From Chloroflexota bacterium (GTDB lineage Bacteria; Chloroflexota; Anaerolineae; Aggregatilineales; Ch27): DNA of 64,000 nt. Numbering within the stretch: the stretch's first letter is position 1; every line of letters starts with the position of its first letter. Below, piece after piece: positions 28,448 through 38,040 of the stretch. The stretch is from assembly GCA_019873685.1 (NCBI GenBank), contig JAIOAT010000001.1, forward strand, positions 193,523 through 257,522, in the 5' to 3' direction. A model generated the notes under the pieces. It did no database searches, was not told the origin of the DNA, and worked only from the letters and a program-made list of their open reading frames with translations. Position numbers and translations under genes: made by a program.

Positions 28448-29065
28448 CTATGGGGCCGGCTGCCTGGTGTTCACACGAGAGGGGATGGACGCTTCAAAGG
28501 CTTCGATCTGCGGCAACTGGTTCAGCAGGTAGCCAAACTGGTCAACGCCGTTGAGCAGGCACATCCTGGCAAAGGCGTCAACCGGGAAGGTCACGCTCCG
28601 GCCATCAGGCAGGGTGAGTGTCTGTGCGGCCAGATCGATAGTGATGGTCGTCGTCGGCTCCTCGGCCGCCAGGCTGAACAGCTGCTGCAGGGTAGGCCGG
28701 TCAACAATCACCGGCAGCAGACCATTCTTGAGTGCATTGTTGCGGAAGATGTCAGCGAAGCGTGTACTGACCACCGCACGAATGCCATAACCCAGCAAGG
28801 CCCAGGGGGCGTGTTCGCGGGAACTGCCGCAGCCGAAGTTATCGCCGGCAACAAGAATCTGCGCTCCGCGATATTCCGGCTTATTCAGCGGGAAGTCAGG
28901 ACGAGGCTGCCCCTCAGGTGTATAGCGCCAGTCAGCAAAGAGGCTTTCGCCCAGGCCAGCCTTGTCCGTGGTCTTCAGAAAGCGAGCCGGGATGATCTGG
29001 TCGGTGTCAACGTTGTCGATCGGCAGCGGCAGCATGGTGCTGGTGAGAGTCGTGAACGCTGGCAT
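28448..29065 (-). CDS. leuD: 3-isopropylmalate dehydratase small subunit
   Basis: 205 aa from ATG 29065, whose A is shared with the TAA stop of leuC (TAATG), so translation is coupled. Swivelling aconitase-like domain: [20 protein letters not shown] at the start and [20 protein letters not shown] with the substrate-contacting Arg. With LeuC it isomerises 2-isopropylmalate to 3-isopropylmalate, and probably citramalate to 3-methylmalate. Usual length of the long LeuD type. Confidence 0.95.
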   Translation of the reverse strand: MPAFTTLTSTMLPLPIDNVDTDQIIPARFLKTTDKAGLGESLFADWRYTPEGQPRPDFPLNKPEYRGAQILVAGDNFGCGSSREHAPWALLGYGIRAVVSTRFADIFRNNALKNGLLPVIVDRPTLQQLFSLAAEEPTTTITIDLAAQTLTLPDGRSVTFPVDAFARMCLLNGVDQFGYLLNQLPQIEAFEASIPSRVNTRQPAP

Positions 29066-30489
29066 TAGAGCATCTCCCTCACGTCTGTGATCTGGCCGGT
29101 CAGCGCCGCGGCAGCTGCTGTTAGCGGGCTGGCCAGGAAGGTGCGGCCGCCCTTGCCCTGGCGACCTTCGAAGTTGCGGTTGCTGGTGCTGACAGCATAC
29201 TGGCCGGGTGCGAGCTGGTCGCCGTTCATGGCAATGCACATGGAGCAGCCGGCCTCCCGCCATTCTGCGCCGGCATCGCGGAAGATGCGATCCAGCCCTT
29301 CCGCTTCCGCCTGTTTCTTGATCTGCTGCGAACCGGGCACGACCAGCATCCGCACGCCAGGGGCAACATGGCGACCCTTGACCAGCCGGGCCGCTGCTCG
29401 CAGGTCAGAGATTCGAGAGTTAGTACAACTGCCGATAAAGACGACATCAATCTTTTTGCCCAGCAACGGCTGGCCGGGCTGCAGGTCCATGTACGCCAGC
29501 GCCTTCTCAAGGGCCTGCCGCTGGCTCAGATCACCGACTGCCATCGGGTCAGGCACACGGCCGGTCACCGGTACACCCATCCCGGGATTGGTGCCGTAGG
29601 TGATCATTGGCTCGAGCGTACTGGCGTCAAGAACCAGGCGCGAGTCATATGTCGCGCCATCATCGGGAGCCAGTTGACGCCATTCGGCTACTGCGGCGTC
29701 CCAGGCTGCTCCTCGAGGTGCATACGGGCGCCCATAGAGGTATTCAAACGTCGTGTCGTCTGGCGCGACCATACCGGCGCGTGCGCCACCTTCGATCGAC
29801 ATATTGCAGATGGTCATCCGGCCCTCCATGTCGAGGCTCCGGATCGCTGAACCGGTGTATTCAAACACGTGACCGGTTCCGCCTTCCACACCGATACGGG
29901 CAATGATCGCCAGGATGATGTCCTTGGCGGAGACACCCGGTCGCAGGCTGCCGTCGACACGGATTTCATAGGTCTTGGGGCGATACTGGAGCAGGCACTG
30001 GGTCGCCAGCACGTGGGCTACCTCACTTGTGCCAATGCCAAAAGCCAGCGCCCCGAAGGCGCCATGTGTACTGGTATGACTGTCACCACAGACAATGGTC
30101 ATGCCCGGCTGGGTCAGACCCTGTTCCGGGCCAATCACATGTACGATGCCCTGGTTTTCACTGCCCAGCCTGTAAAGGGGGATGCCAAACTCCTCACAGT
30201 TGCGAGCGAGCTGCTCAAGCTGCGCCGCCGCCAGGGCATCCGTCACCGGAATCTGGCCGTCCGCTGTACGCGGGGTGGTGGGGGTGCTGTGATCCATGGT
30301 GGCCAGTGTGTGATCCGGGCGACGCACTCTGAGACCGCGCTCACGCAGGGCGGCAAACGCCTGCGGTGAGGTGACCTCGTGAACCAGATGCAGGTCAATG
30401 TAGAGCGTCGCCGGCACGCCGTCTTTCTCCGGAGCTACAAGATGGGCGGCCCAGATTTTGTCAAATAGTGTGCGAGGGTTTCCGGTCAT
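29065..30489 (-). CDS. leuC: 3-isopropylmalate dehydratase large subunit
   Basis: 474 aa, ATG 30489 with GAGGAAGAAG upstream. Aconitase-superfamily catalytic subunit: [32 protein letters not shown], and cluster-binding cysteines in [16 protein letters not shown] and [13 protein letters not shown], followed by [19 protein letters not shown]. The 4Fe-4S cluster binds the hydroxyl of the substrate. Expressed with leuD by overlapping codons. A terminator-like hairpin at 30524-30551 precedes the gene inside the operon, so leuCD-cimA-leuB may be expressed below leuA or separately controlled. Confidence 0.95.
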   Translation of the reverse strand: MTGNPRTLFDKIWAAHLVAPEKDGVPATLYIDLHLVHEVTSPQAFAALRERGLRVRRPDHTLATMDHSTPTTPRTADGQIPVTDALAAAQLEQLARNCEEFGIPLYRLGSENQGIVHVIGPEQGLTQPGMTIVCGDSHTSTHGAFGALAFGIGTSEVAHVLATQCLLQYRPKTYEIRVDGSLRPGVSAKDIILAIIARIGVEGGTGHVFEYTGSAIRSLDMEGRMTICNMSIEGGARAGMVAPDDTTFEYLYGRPYAPRGAAWDAAVAEWRQLAPDDGATYDSRLVLDASTLEPMITYGTNPGMGVPVTGRVPDPMAVGDLSQRQALEKALAYMDLQPGQPLLGKKIDVVFIGSCTNSRISDLRAAARLVKGRHVAPGVRMLVVPGSQQIKKQAEAEGLDRIFRDAGAEWREAGCSMCIAMNGDQLAPGQYAVSTSNRNFEGRQGKGGRTFLASPLTAAAAALTGQITDVREML

Positions 30490-30523
30490 CAGTCTTCTTC
30501 CTCAGTGGTACGGCGATGCGGAC

Positions 30524-30551
30524 AAAACCGGGGGAGCAACGCGCTCCCCCG
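30524..30551 (-). terminator. Terminator-like hairpin upstream of leuC
   Basis: Minus-strand stem CGGGGGAGC / GCTCCCCCG (30551-30543 and 30537-30529), 5-base loop, followed by GTTTTG. The T-run is short, so partial termination inside the operon is the likeliest effect. Confidence 0.55.
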
Positions 30552-30580
30552 TCGTCCAGTTCTTCCCACGGGCAAGCGCG

Positions 30581-30796
30581 TCAGCGGGCGCTGCTAATGC
30601 GAATCATGATGCTGGCGGAGCGTGGCCGGGGTGTTGGCTCAGGCGCATAGAGATAGTCAATGGTCTCTTTTTGATGTGCAGGCCCCGCCCACATATCACC
30701 GCCAAACTGCCAGCCACGCGGCGCAGGAAAGGCGGGAAAGATCGGGTCGTTTTGGCGCTTTTGGCCGGGTTCACCGGCGGCGTGTGATGTGGTCAT
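30581..30796 (-). CDS. Small hypothetical protein between leuA and leuC
   Basis: 71 aa from ATG 30796, 28 bases after the leuA stop, preceded by a GAGAAGC ribosome-like site. The sequence includes NDPIFPAFPAPRGWQFGGDM and a basic end (PTPRPRSASIMIRISSAR); codon choice is G+C-rich at third positions like the neighbours. I do not recognise a family. It could be a true small protein co-expressed with leucine genes, or only spacer that happens to be open. It contains few leucines, so it is not an obvious attenuation leader, although a terminator-like hairpin follows 29 bases after its stop. Confidence 0.4.
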   Translation of the reverse strand: MTTSHAAGEPGQKRQNDPIFPAFPAPRGWQFGGDMWAGPAHQKETIDYLYAPEPTPRPRSASIMIRISSAR

Positions 30797-30824
30797 AGTT
30801 GCTTCTCGCTTCTCCCAGTCACAA

Positions 30825-32471
30825 TCAACCGACGGCTGGAGTAACCTGTATTGCGGAAGATTCACCTTCGGGCTGGCTGAACTGGCTGCCTTTGACCACC
30901 AGCATCCGGTTCAGGGCGGCCAGGTAAGCCTTGGCGCTGGCCATGATGATGTCGGTGTCAGCACCATAACCGCCGAACGTGCGTGACGGGCCGTTCTGCG
31001 CGGCAATGCGGACGGTGACTTCCCCCATTGCATCAATGCCTTCCGTGATGCTATGCACGCTATATTCGATGAGCGTGTTGGGGGCCTTGATGATACTGTC
31101 AATGGCGGCGAACGAGGCGTCTACCGGGCCGGTGCCAACCGCTGGGGCGACATGTTCGCGGCCATCCGGCCCCTGCAGACGGACAGTGGCCGTGGGCATC
31201 CCAGGCCGTCCGCAGGTAACCTGCAGGTCCAGCAGTTTGTATAGCTCGTGAGGGCCGTAGAACTCGTCGGCGACCAACGCCTCGAGGTCGGCATCGGTCA
31301 CGGTCTTCTTCTTGTCCGCCAGGTCTTTGAAGCGGGCAAATGCTGTAGTGATGTCCTCGTCGCTTAGCTCAAAGCCCAGTTCCTGCAGACGGACGCGGAA
31401 GGCGTGCCGCCCGCTGTGCTTGCCCAGCACCAGCCGACTCTGGCTCAGACCGACTGTTTCAGGGGTCATGATCTCGTATGTCTGCTGGTTCTTGAGCATG
31501 CCATCCTGATGGATGCCTGCTTCGTGGGCGAAGGCATTGCTGCCAACAATCGCCTTGTTAGGCTGGACGATCATGCCGGTGTAGTTGCTGACCATGCGGC
31601 TGGCGCGGACGATCTGGGTTGTATCGATGCCGGTGTACAGGTTATAGAAAGTGCGGCGGGTGTGAAGCGCCATAACAACTTCTTCGAGGCTGGTGTTGCC
31701 GGCCCGTTCGCCAATGCCGTTGACGGTCACTTCTGCCTGGCGAGCGCCAGCGCGGATGCCCGCCAGGGTGTTGGCGGTTGCCAGCCCCAGGTCGTCATGG
31801 CAGTGCACTGACCAGATCACCCGGTCGCCGCCCGGCGTCTCCGTGATCAGTCGGCGCATCAGGGCATAGTATTCGTCCGGGGTGGTATAACCTACGGTGT
31901 CGGGGATGTTAAGCGTGGTTGCCCCGGCCTCGATGGCTACCGCCAGTACTGTGATCAGAAAGTCCGGGTCAGAGCGCCCTGCATCTTCCGGGCTAAACTC
32001 CACGTCCTGGCAGTATGCCTTGGCGTAGGCGACCATTTCCCGCGTGCGGTCGATCACCTGTTCGCGGGTCATGCGCAGTTTGTGCTGCATGTGGATATCG
32101 GACGTGGCCAGGAAGGTGTGGATGCGAGGCCTGGCGGCAGGTCTCACTGCCTCCCAGGCCTTATCGATATCGCCGGGCGTGGCGCGCGCCAGACCCGCGA
32201 TGACCGGCCCATCCGGTGTGCCCACTTCCTGGGCGATGCGCTGAACCGCCAACAGGTCATCCGGGCTAGCGGCGGGGAAGCCAGCCTCGATGATGTCTAC
32301 ACCCAGGCGGGCGAGTTGCCGGGCGATCTCCAGCTTTTCGGCGCTGGTCAGGCTGGCGCCGGGCGATTGCTCTCCGTCGCGCAGGGTGGTATCGAAAATG
32401 TACACCCGGTTCGGGTCTACACCCGATACGGCCGGTTCGCCTGTGCTGGTTTCTGCAGTGTTGTCAACCAT
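30825..32471 (-). CDS. leuA: 2-isopropylmalate synthase
   Basis: 548 aa, ATG 32471 with AAAAGGAC ten bases upstream. TIM barrel with [62 protein letters not shown] (metal HxH), [19 protein letters not shown], and the C-terminal allosteric LeuA dimer domain ([23 protein letters not shown]) where leucine inhibits. It commits 2-oxoisovalerate to leucine. It follows ilvC in the operon by a 173-base gap holding a short reading frame with a strong ribosome site (32417-32593) and two small hairpins. Confidence 0.95.
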   Translation of the reverse strand: MVDNTAETSTGEPAVSGVDPNRVYIFDTTLRDGEQSPGASLTSAEKLEIARQLARLGVDIIEAGFPAASPDDLLAVQRIAQEVGTPDGPVIAGLARATPGDIDKAWEAVRPAARPRIHTFLATSDIHMQHKLRMTREQVIDRTREMVAYAKAYCQDVEFSPEDAGRSDPDFLITVLAVAIEAGATTLNIPDTVGYTTPDEYYALMRRLITETPGGDRVIWSVHCHDDLGLATANTLAGIRAGARQAEVTVNGIGERAGNTSLEEVVMALHTRRTFYNLYTGIDTTQIVRASRMVSNYTGMIVQPNKAIVGSNAFAHEAGIHQDGMLKNQQTYEIMTPETVGLSQSRLVLGKHSGRHAFRVRLQELGFELSDEDITTAFARFKDLADKKKTVTDADLEALVADEFYGPHELYKLLDLQVTCGRPGMPTATVRLQGPDGREHVAPAVGTGPVDASFAAIDSIIKAPNTLIEYSVHSITEGIDAMGEVTVRIAAQNGPSRTFGGYGADTDIIMASAKAYLAALNRMLVVKGSQFSQPEGESSAIQVTPAVG

Positions 32472-32593
32472 AGCGAGGTGTCCTTTTCTGTGCTCACTTC
32501 CATTTCAGCAGTTCTGGAAATGGTCATGCCGTCGGCATGGCCGGTAAGCCTGTCAGCGACGCGACTAAGGTCGCTAAGGCCATCTTCGGGCAT
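32417..32593 (-). CDS. Short reading frame overlapping the leuA start (candidate translational leader)
   Basis: 58 codons from ATG 32593, preceded at six bases by AAAGGAGG (32607-32600), a perfect match to the anti-Shine-Dalgarno sequence and among the strongest ribosome sites in the window. The frame passes through the leuA start in another frame and stops 54 bases inside leuA. The peptide starts [16 protein letters not shown] and is not unusually rich in leucine (6 of 58). Two hairpins lie inside it: CATGCCG/CGGCATG (32525-32539) and AGCGAC/GTCGCT (32555-32575). It may couple or tune leuA translation. Existence as a translated frame is inferred. Confidence 0.4.
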   Translation of the reverse strand: MPEDGLSDLSRVADRLTGHADGMTISRTAEMEVSTEKDTSLWLTTLQKPAQANRPYRV

Positions 32594-32644
32594 AGAACAC
32601 CTCCTTTCGTTCCTGATCGGCGCCAGCCGCTACGCAACGGATTC

Positions 32645-33649
32645 TCATTCAACGGTTTTCGCCTGCAGGAAAGGCATCATGGCGCGCAGTTCCTTGCCGA
32701 TCTTCTCGATCATGTGGTTGCGTTCCCTGGCCCGCTGCTCATTGAACCATGGGCGGCCATCCTGATTCTCTTTGATCCAGTTGCGGGCGTAGGTGCCATC
32801 CTGAATTTCCGCCAGGATGTGGGCCATTTCCTCGCGGGTTTCGGCGGTGACAATACGGTTGCCGGCCATGTAGCCGCCATGTTCGGCGGTGTCAGAGACG
32901 CTGTACCACATGTAGGACAGGCCGCCCTGATACATCAAGTCGACGATCAACTTCAGCTCGTGCAGACACTCAAAATAGGCGATTTCCGGCTGGTAACCAG
33001 CCTTGACCAGTGTTTCAAAACCGGCACGAACCAGCGCCGTCACCCCGCCGCATAGGACAACCTGCTCGCCAAAGAGATCGGTTTCCGTCTCTTCGGCGAA
33101 GGTCGTCTCAATCACACCGGCGCGGGTGCAGCCGAGCGCTTTGGCATAGGCCAGAGCCTGGGCTTTGGCATGCCCGCTGGCATCCTGCTCTACCGCGATC
33201 AGGGCCGGGGTACCGCCGCCTTCCACAAAAACCTCGCGGACGCGGTGGCCGGGTGCTTTGGGGGCAACCATGCTGACGTCCACCGACTCCGGCGGCTTGA
33301 TCTGCCCGAAGCGGATGTTGAAGCCATGGGCGAACATCAGCGTATCACCGGGCTTGAGGTTAGACGCGATGCTCTCGTTGTAGATGGCAGGCTGCACGGT
33401 ATCCGGCGTCAGCATCATGATGATGTCAGCGCGTGCAGCAGCCTCGGCCACCGGGAAGACAGACAGCCCTTCGGCCTCGGCTTTGGCGCGGTTTTTGCTA
33501 CCCTCATGCAGACCGACGACGACGTTGACGCCACTGTCTCTGAGGTTCAGTGCGTGGGCATGACCCTGACTGCCGTAGCCGATGATGGCGACTGTTTTGC
33601 CATTGAGAAGGCTCAGATCAGCGTCCTGGTCGTAATACAGCTTAGCCAT
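32645..33649 (-). CDS. ilvC: Ketol-acid reductoisomerase
   Basis: 334 aa from ATG 33649 with GAGGAGC upstream; class I length. N-terminal NADPH domain [20 protein letters not shown], then [15 protein letters not shown], and the helical knotted domain with the Mg ligands ([43 protein letters not shown]). It rearranges and reduces acetolactate and acetohydroxybutyrate, a step common to valine, leucine and isoleucine. Follows ilvN by 55 bases. Confidence 0.96.
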   Translation of the reverse strand: MAKLYYDQDADLSLLNGKTVAIIGYGSQGHAHALNLRDSGVNVVVGLHEGSKNRAKAEAEGLSVFPVAEAAARADIIMMLTPDTVQPAIYNESIASNLKPGDTLMFAHGFNIRFGQIKPPESVDVSMVAPKAPGHRVREVFVEGGGTPALIAVEQDASGHAKAQALAYAKALGCTRAGVIETTFAEETETDLFGEQVVLCGGVTALVRAGFETLVKAGYQPEIAYFECLHELKLIVDLMYQGGLSYMWYSVSDTAEHGGYMAGNRIVTAETREEMAHILAEIQDGTYARNWIKENQDGRPWFNEQRARERNHMIEKIGKELRAMMPFLQAKTVE

Positions 33650-33704
33650 GATAGCTCCTCTTATAAGGTGGGCTTCGTCCAACAGCCCGCAGCGCAACAC
33701 ACGA

Positions 33705-34250
33705 CTAAATCACCGATTTGTGGCCATTGCCATTAGCGCCGGGCTGAGGGCGGTACCCGTTGGAAGTCAGCAGGTGTTCGCCACGTCCCATCGCCACGAC
33801 GCCAGTGCGCACCATCTCCAGAATACCGATCGGGCGCAGCAGATCGGCAAAGCTTTCGATTTTGTCCTCGTCTCCGGTGATCTCAATGACGACCGATTGC
33901 GGGCCAACATCTACAATGTGCGCCCGGAAGATGTCGCAAAGCTGCATCACCTCGGAACGATTGGTGTTGTCTACGGCCACTTTGATCAGCGCCAGGTCGC
34001 GGATGACATTTGGCTTGTCTGTCAAGTGATCCACCTGGATGACATTGACCAGCTTGTACAGGTTCTTCTCAATGCGGTCGGCATCCTGCTCGGTGCCATC
34101 GATGACAATGGTCATCCGCGAGATTTCCGGTGTGTGTGTGCGGCCAACCGTCAGGCTGTCAATATTGAAACTGCGCCGACGGAACAGGCTGACCACCCGG
34201 TTCAACACCCCGGGTTTGTTTTCCACCAAGACGCTCAGTGTGTGTTTCAT
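33705..34250 (-). CDS. ilvN: Acetolactate synthase regulatory (small) subunit
   Basis: 181 aa, ATG 34250. An N-terminal ACT domain ([20 protein letters not shown], then [14 protein letters not shown]) binds the feedback inhibitor, usually valine, and a second ALS-specific domain follows (VEI-type stretch [31 protein letters not shown]). The C-terminal 20 residues ([14 protein letters not shown]) are a polar tail. It activates and makes the catalytic subunit IlvB, encoded 27 bases upstream, feedback sensitive. I use ilvN for the regulatory subunit; ilvH is the equivalent name. Confidence 0.95.
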   Translation of the reverse strand: MKHTLSVLVENKPGVLNRVVSLFRRRSFNIDSLTVGRTHTPEISRMTIVIDGTEQDADRIEKNLYKLVNVIQVDHLTDKPNVIRDLALIKVAVDNTNRSEVMQLCDIFRAHIVDVGPQSVVIEITGDEDKIESFADLLRPIGILEMVRTGVVAMGRGEHLLTSNGYRPQPGANGNGHKSVI

Positions 34251-34277
34251 AGAGGGTCTCTTTCTTTGGCGATCGGG

Positions 34278-35984
34278 CTAGACCATATCCGGTGCGGCAA
34301 GAGGACGGCGAATCATGTTGTGCAGGTCGGCGCCAGCGGGCACCATCGGATAGACAATGTCGTGTTTTTCCACCACGAACTCGATCAGGAAGGGGCCGCT
34401 ATTGTGCGCGCGAGCAGCTTCCACAGCGGCTTTGATCTGATCGCGGCTGGTCACACGGCGGGAGGGGATGCCATAGGCCTCGGCAAGCTTGCAGAAATCA
34501 GGGCTGAACATGGGCGTGGCGTTGTAGCGCTCCTCGTAGAAGAACTCCTGCCACTGGCGCACCATGCCCAGGTAGCCATTGTTGATAATGGCGATATTGA
34601 CCGCTGCTTTTTCCTGCACAGCGGTGGCCAGTTCGGCCAGGGTCATCTGGAAGCCACCATCGCCCACGATTGCCCAGACTTCCTCGTCGGGACGGGCCAG
34701 CTTGGCGCCGATCGAAGCTGGCAGGCCGAAGCCCATCGTGCCCAGCCCGCCGCTGGTGATCAGCGTATGGGGGCGTTTGTGAGGGTAGTACTGCGCTTCC
34801 CACATCTGGTGCTGGCCGACATCAGTGACCACGGTAGCGTTGCCGCCGGTATATTCCCAGAGGTCGCGGATCACGTGGGCCGCGTAGAGCTTGCCGCCTG
34901 CATCGCGGTTCACAATGTCGCGCTTGAAAGAGTCATCCTGCCATTCGCGGATCTGCGCCATCCACTCCGGATGCTGCTTAGGACGCAAGCGCGGCGTGAG
35001 CTGGCTCAGGACAGTGCGCAGGTCGCCCACAATGCCCAGATCCACCCGAACATTCTTGTTGATCTCAGAAGGATCAATGTCGACATGAATCTTGCGGGAA
35101 TGGGGTGCGTAGGTTGCCAGGTTGCCAGTCACCCGGTCATCGAAGCGCATCCCGAAGGCCAACAGCAGGTCAGCTTCCTGAATAGCCTGGTTCACATAGG
35201 CTTCGCCGTGCATGCCCATCATCCCCAGCACCATCGGGTGCCCTTCTGGCATACCGCCCTTGCCGAGCAGAGTAAGGGCAACCGGAATTTGCGCCTTTTC
35301 CACAAAGGCCATTAGCTCGCTGGCAGCGCCGGACATGACGACGCCGTGCCCGGCCAGGATCAGCGGCTTCCGGGCAGCATGGATGAGGTCGAGCGCACGC
35401 TCGATTTCAGCTTCGGTTGCGGCAGATGCCGGCCGGTAACCGGGCAGGACGATAGGCTCGTCTGGATAGACAAACTCAGTCTCGGCGTTCTGGATGTCTT
35501 TCGGGATGTCGATGAGCACCGGGCCAGGGCGACCAGTACGGGCGATGTGGAAGGCTTCGCGGATGGTGTAAGCCAGGTCTTCGACGTCGGTGACCAGATA
35601 ATTGTGCTTGGTAATGGGGAGGGTGACACCGGAGATGTCGATTTCCTGGAAGGCATCTGTGCCGATGTAGCTGGAGGCAACCTGTCCGGTGATGCAGACG
35701 ATAGGCGAGGAGTCCAGCATGGCGGTGGCGATGCCAGTCACCATGTTGGTTGCGCCGGGGCCGCTGGTGGCAATGGCCACGCCGACTTTGCCGGTAGCCC
35801 TGGCGTACCCATCAGCCATGTGTGTGGCACCCTGTTCATGGCGGGTGAGCACGTGGTGAATCTGCGGGTACTTGGTCATGGCATCATAGGTCGGCAGAAT
35901 TGCGCCGCCCGGATAGCCGAATACGAGGTTGACCCCCTCCCGCAGCAGACATTCCCAGATGATTTCCGCGCCTTTGAGTTTCAT
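34278..35984 (-). CDS. ilvB: Acetolactate synthase catalytic (large) subunit
   Basis: 568 aa from ATG 35984 with AGGAGAC upstream; the open frame extends 52 codons further without support. ThDP enzyme with three domains: NLVFGYPGGAILPTYDAM and the catalytic Glu in RHEQGATHMADGYAR; a central FAD-binding domain (AFGMRFDDRVTGNLATYAP); and the C-terminal ThDP motif IVGDGGFQMTLAELATA ending IINNGYLGMVRQWQ, a segment typical of biosynthetic ALS. It condenses pyruvate with pyruvate or 2-oxobutyrate. Works with IlvN. Confidence 0.96.
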   Translation of the reverse strand: MKLKGAEIIWECLLREGVNLVFGYPGGAILPTYDAMTKYPQIHHVLTRHEQGATHMADGYARATGKVGVAIATSGPGATNMVTGIATAMLDSSPIVCITGQVASSYIGTDAFQEIDISGVTLPITKHNYLVTDVEDLAYTIREAFHIARTGRPGPVLIDIPKDIQNAETEFVYPDEPIVLPGYRPASAATEAEIERALDLIHAARKPLILAGHGVVMSGAASELMAFVEKAQIPVALTLLGKGGMPEGHPMVLGMMGMHGEAYVNQAIQEADLLLAFGMRFDDRVTGNLATYAPHSRKIHVDIDPSEINKNVRVDLGIVGDLRTVLSQLTPRLRPKQHPEWMAQIREWQDDSFKRDIVNRDAGGKLYAAHVIRDLWEYTGGNATVVTDVGQHQMWEAQYYPHKRPHTLITSGGLGTMGFGLPASIGAKLARPDEEVWAIVGDGGFQMTLAELATAVQEKAAVNIAIINNGYLGMVRQWQEFFYEERYNATPMFSPDFCKLAEAYGIPSRRVTSRDQIKAAVEAARAHNSGPFLIEFVVEKHDIVYPMVPAGADLHNMIRRPLAAPDMV

Positions 35985-36018
35985 GGTTGTCTCCTGTTCC
36001 AGAATGAGGCGTATACGG

Positions 36019-37683
36019 TTAGTCGAAAAACACCGCGCCTGTGCTGGCGCTACTGACAAGCCTGGCGTAGCGGCGCAGCCAGCGGCTTTCGATGTGCGGT
36101 TCAAAGGGAGGGAGAGCCTGCAAGCGGGCGGCAAGCTCATCGTCGGGCAGTTCCAACGTGATCGAGCGGGAGTCCAGATCGATGGTGATCATGTCGCCAT
36201 TGCGCACTGCCGCGATTGGCCCCCCTGCCGCGGCTTCCGGGCTGACATGCCCGACGGCCAGACCGCGACTGCCACCGGAAAACCGGCCGTCGGTCACCAG
36301 CGCCACCGACTCGCCCAGGCCAACGCCCTGAATCTGGGCGGTGGGGCCGAGCATCTCCTGCATACCGGGGCCTCCACGCGGGCCTTCATAGCGGATAACG
36401 ACCACGTCGCCGGCCTGCACTTCGCCGTTGAGGATGCCACGCGAGGCGTCCTCTTCAGCTTCGAAGACCCTGGCAGGGCCGCGATGGACACGCTTGCCTG
36501 CCACGCCGCCTGTCTTGATGACAGCGCCCTCTGGTGCCAGATTGCCAAAGAGGATTGTCAGACCACCGGTGGATGAATAGGCCCGATCGCGGCGGCGGAT
36601 GACTTCCTCGTCTCTGATTTCGGCAGCCGCGATGTTCTCCCTCAGCGTTCGGCCCGTGACGGTCAGGCGGTCAAGGTGAAGGGTGTTGCCATCGCGACTG
36701 ATCTCGTGCAGGATGGCCGGCACGCCGCCTGCCCGATGGACATCTTCCATATGCCAGTGGCTGGCCGGGCTGACCTTGCAGATGTGCGGCACGCGGGCAG
36801 CAACCTCATTGATTCGCTGAAGGGGATAGTTGACGCCGGCCTCATGGGCGATGGCCAGGGTATGCAGAACCGTGTTGGTGCTGCCGCCCATGGCCATATC
36901 CAGGGCAAAGGCATCATCAATGGCTTCCGCCGTCACAATTTTGCGGGGAGTCAGGTCCATGTCAATCAGGGCCAAGACCTGGCTGGCCGCCTGGCGAGCC
37001 AGAGCGTAACGCTCTTCTGTCTCGGCCAGAGCGCTGCCGTTGTAGGGCAGGGCAAGCCCGAGGGCTTCCATCAGGCAATTCATACTGTTGGCGGTAAACA
37101 TCCCGGAGCAGGAGCCGCAGGAGGGGCAGCTGTAGTCTTCCAAGGTCTTCAATTCGGCTTCGTCGATCCGGCCCGCTTTGTATGCGCCGACACCCTCAAA
37201 GACACTGATCAGGTCTACCGTGCGGCCATCCGGGGTCTTGCCAGCAGCCATGGGGCCGCCACTGACAAAGATGGTTGGAATGTCCAGGCGCATGGCGGCC
37301 ATCAGCATACCGGGCACAATCTTGTCGCAGTTGGGGATGCAGATCATGCCGTCGAAAGCATGAGCGGCCACCATAGTCTCCACCGAGTCAGCGATCAATT
37401 CCCGACTGGGCAGGGAATAGTTCATGCCCTGGTGGCCCATGGCAATGCCGTCGTCAACGCCAATGGTGTTGAACTCAAAGGGAACACCGCCTGCCTCCCG
37501 GACGGCCTGCTTGATAAACGCGCCGAACTTCTGCAGATGGACATGGCCAGGGATGATGTCTACATAGCTGTTGCAGATGGCGATGAAGGGCTTGGACATG
37601 TCCTCATCGCGGACACCTGTCGCCTTCAACAGCGAGCGGTGTGGCGCACGTTCGAAGCCCCTCTTGATCCGATCGGAACGCAT
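36019..37683 (-). CDS. ilvD: Dihydroxyacid dehydratase
   Basis: 554 aa from ATG 37683, placed eight bases after AAGGA; ATG 37692 would leave no spacing, and the open frame upstream runs through the attenuator. Family marks: cysteines for the Fe-S cluster in [13 protein letters not shown] and [35 protein letters not shown], and [20 protein letters not shown]. It dehydrates the dihydroxyacids leading to valine/leucine and isoleucine. First structural gene of the operon, immediately behind the ilv attenuator, so its transcription depends on ribosome position on the leader peptide. Confidence 0.95.
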   Translation of the reverse strand: MRSDRIKRGFERAPHRSLLKATGVRDEDMSKPFIAICNSYVDIIPGHVHLQKFGAFIKQAVREAGGVPFEFNTIGVDDGIAMGHQGMNYSLPSRELIADSVETMVAAHAFDGMICIPNCDKIVPGMLMAAMRLDIPTIFVSGGPMAAGKTPDGRTVDLISVFEGVGAYKAGRIDEAELKTLEDYSCPSCGSCSGMFTANSMNCLMEALGLALPYNGSALAETEERYALARQAASQVLALIDMDLTPRKIVTAEAIDDAFALDMAMGGSTNTVLHTLAIAHEAGVNYPLQRINEVAARVPHICKVSPASHWHMEDVHRAGGVPAILHEISRDGNTLHLDRLTVTGRTLRENIAAAEIRDEEVIRRRDRAYSSTGGLTILFGNLAPEGAVIKTGGVAGKRVHRGPARVFEAEEDASRGILNGEVQAGDVVVIRYEGPRGGPGMQEMLGPTAQIQGVGLGESVALVTDGRFSGGSRGLAVGHVSPEAAAGGPIAAVRNGDMITIDLDSRSITLELPDDELAARLQALPPFEPHIESRWLRRYARLVSSASTGAVFFD

Positions 37684-37711
37684 GTTGCGCATCCTTCTGT
37701 GTACCAGAACG

Positions 37712-37740
37712 AAAAAGCCCCCCGCTGGTTGGGGGGCTTT
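37712..37740 (-). terminator. Attenuator terminator before ilvD
   Basis: Minus-strand stem AAAGCCCCCC (37740-37731) / GGGGGGCTTT (37723-37714) with loop AACCAGC and a T-run. It ends 28 bases before ilvD. A competing 11-base pairing exists: leader segment GCTGGTTGGGG (37808-37798) is the exact complement of CCCCAACCAGC (37734-37724), which covers the loop and part of the rising arm. Confidence 0.92.
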
Positions 37741-37771
37741 GGTTGCCTGTTTCCTGTCGCTTTTGGCCTGC

Positions 37772-37894
37772 TTAGCTCCTGACAGCCGCCTTCTGCGCCC
37801 CAACCAGCATTACCTCGTCGCCAATAAGGATGACGAGGTTGACAAGTACGATAATGATGATGGCCAGAAGGAACAGACTGTCAGGTTGAGACAT
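37772..37894 (-). CDS. ilv operon attenuation leader peptide
   Basis: 40 codons from ATG 37894 to TAA 37772. Nineteen residues are Ile, Val or Leu, with runs IIIIVLV at codons 12-18 and LVILI at codons 20-24. The coding sequence contains an 8-base hairpin (37839-37832 with 37819-37812) within the control codons and, at codons 30-33, the 5-prime arm of the antiterminator. Known logic of ilv/leu attenuators: when charged Ile/Val/Leu tRNA is scarce the ribosome stalls, the antiterminator forms and the operon is read. A preceding mini-frame MVRR ends TGATG at the leader start. A small membrane peptide is a less likely alternative, because the terminator and pairing fit so well. Confidence 0.88.
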   Translation of the reverse strand: MSQPDSLFLLAIIIIVLVNLVILIGDEVMLVGAQKAAVRS

Positions 37895-37941
37895 CAGCGG
37901 CGCACCATTTTCCAGGTGAGGTAATCGCTTACTTGTAGCTC

Positions 37942-37970
37942 AAGGTACTGTCTTTTCCGGGTTGTGTCAA
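37942..37970 (-). promoter_or_regulatory. Promoter of the ilv-leu operon
   Basis: Minus-strand TTGACA (37970-37965), 17-base spacer, TACCTT (37947-37942; poor match). Predicted start near 37935, giving about 40 bases before the leader ATG. It lies between argH and the leader, which is the only space for an operon promoter. Confidence 0.6.
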
Positions 37971-37983
37971 CAAAATGGGCCAG

Positions 37984-38025
37984 AACAAACAAAAGTTCGT
38001 TGTTTGTTGCTGAGCACATTTGTGC
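37984..38025. promoter_or_regulatory. Two palindromes upstream of the ilv promoter
   Basis: AACAAACA (37984-37991) / TGTTTGTT (38001-38008), spacing 9, and GCACATTTGTGC (38014-38025), a 5-base inverted repeat with TT centre. Both lie 14-60 bases upstream of the -35 element and after the argH stop; they could be activator or repressor sites. No T-run follows on the minus strand that would make them the argH terminator. Confidence 0.4.
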
Positions 38026-38040
38026 AGTATGACAGAGAGT

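Noticed and set aside
33648-35315. 555-codon plus-strand frame over ilvN/ilvB
   Set aside because: Antisense shadow of well-identified genes; no family features.
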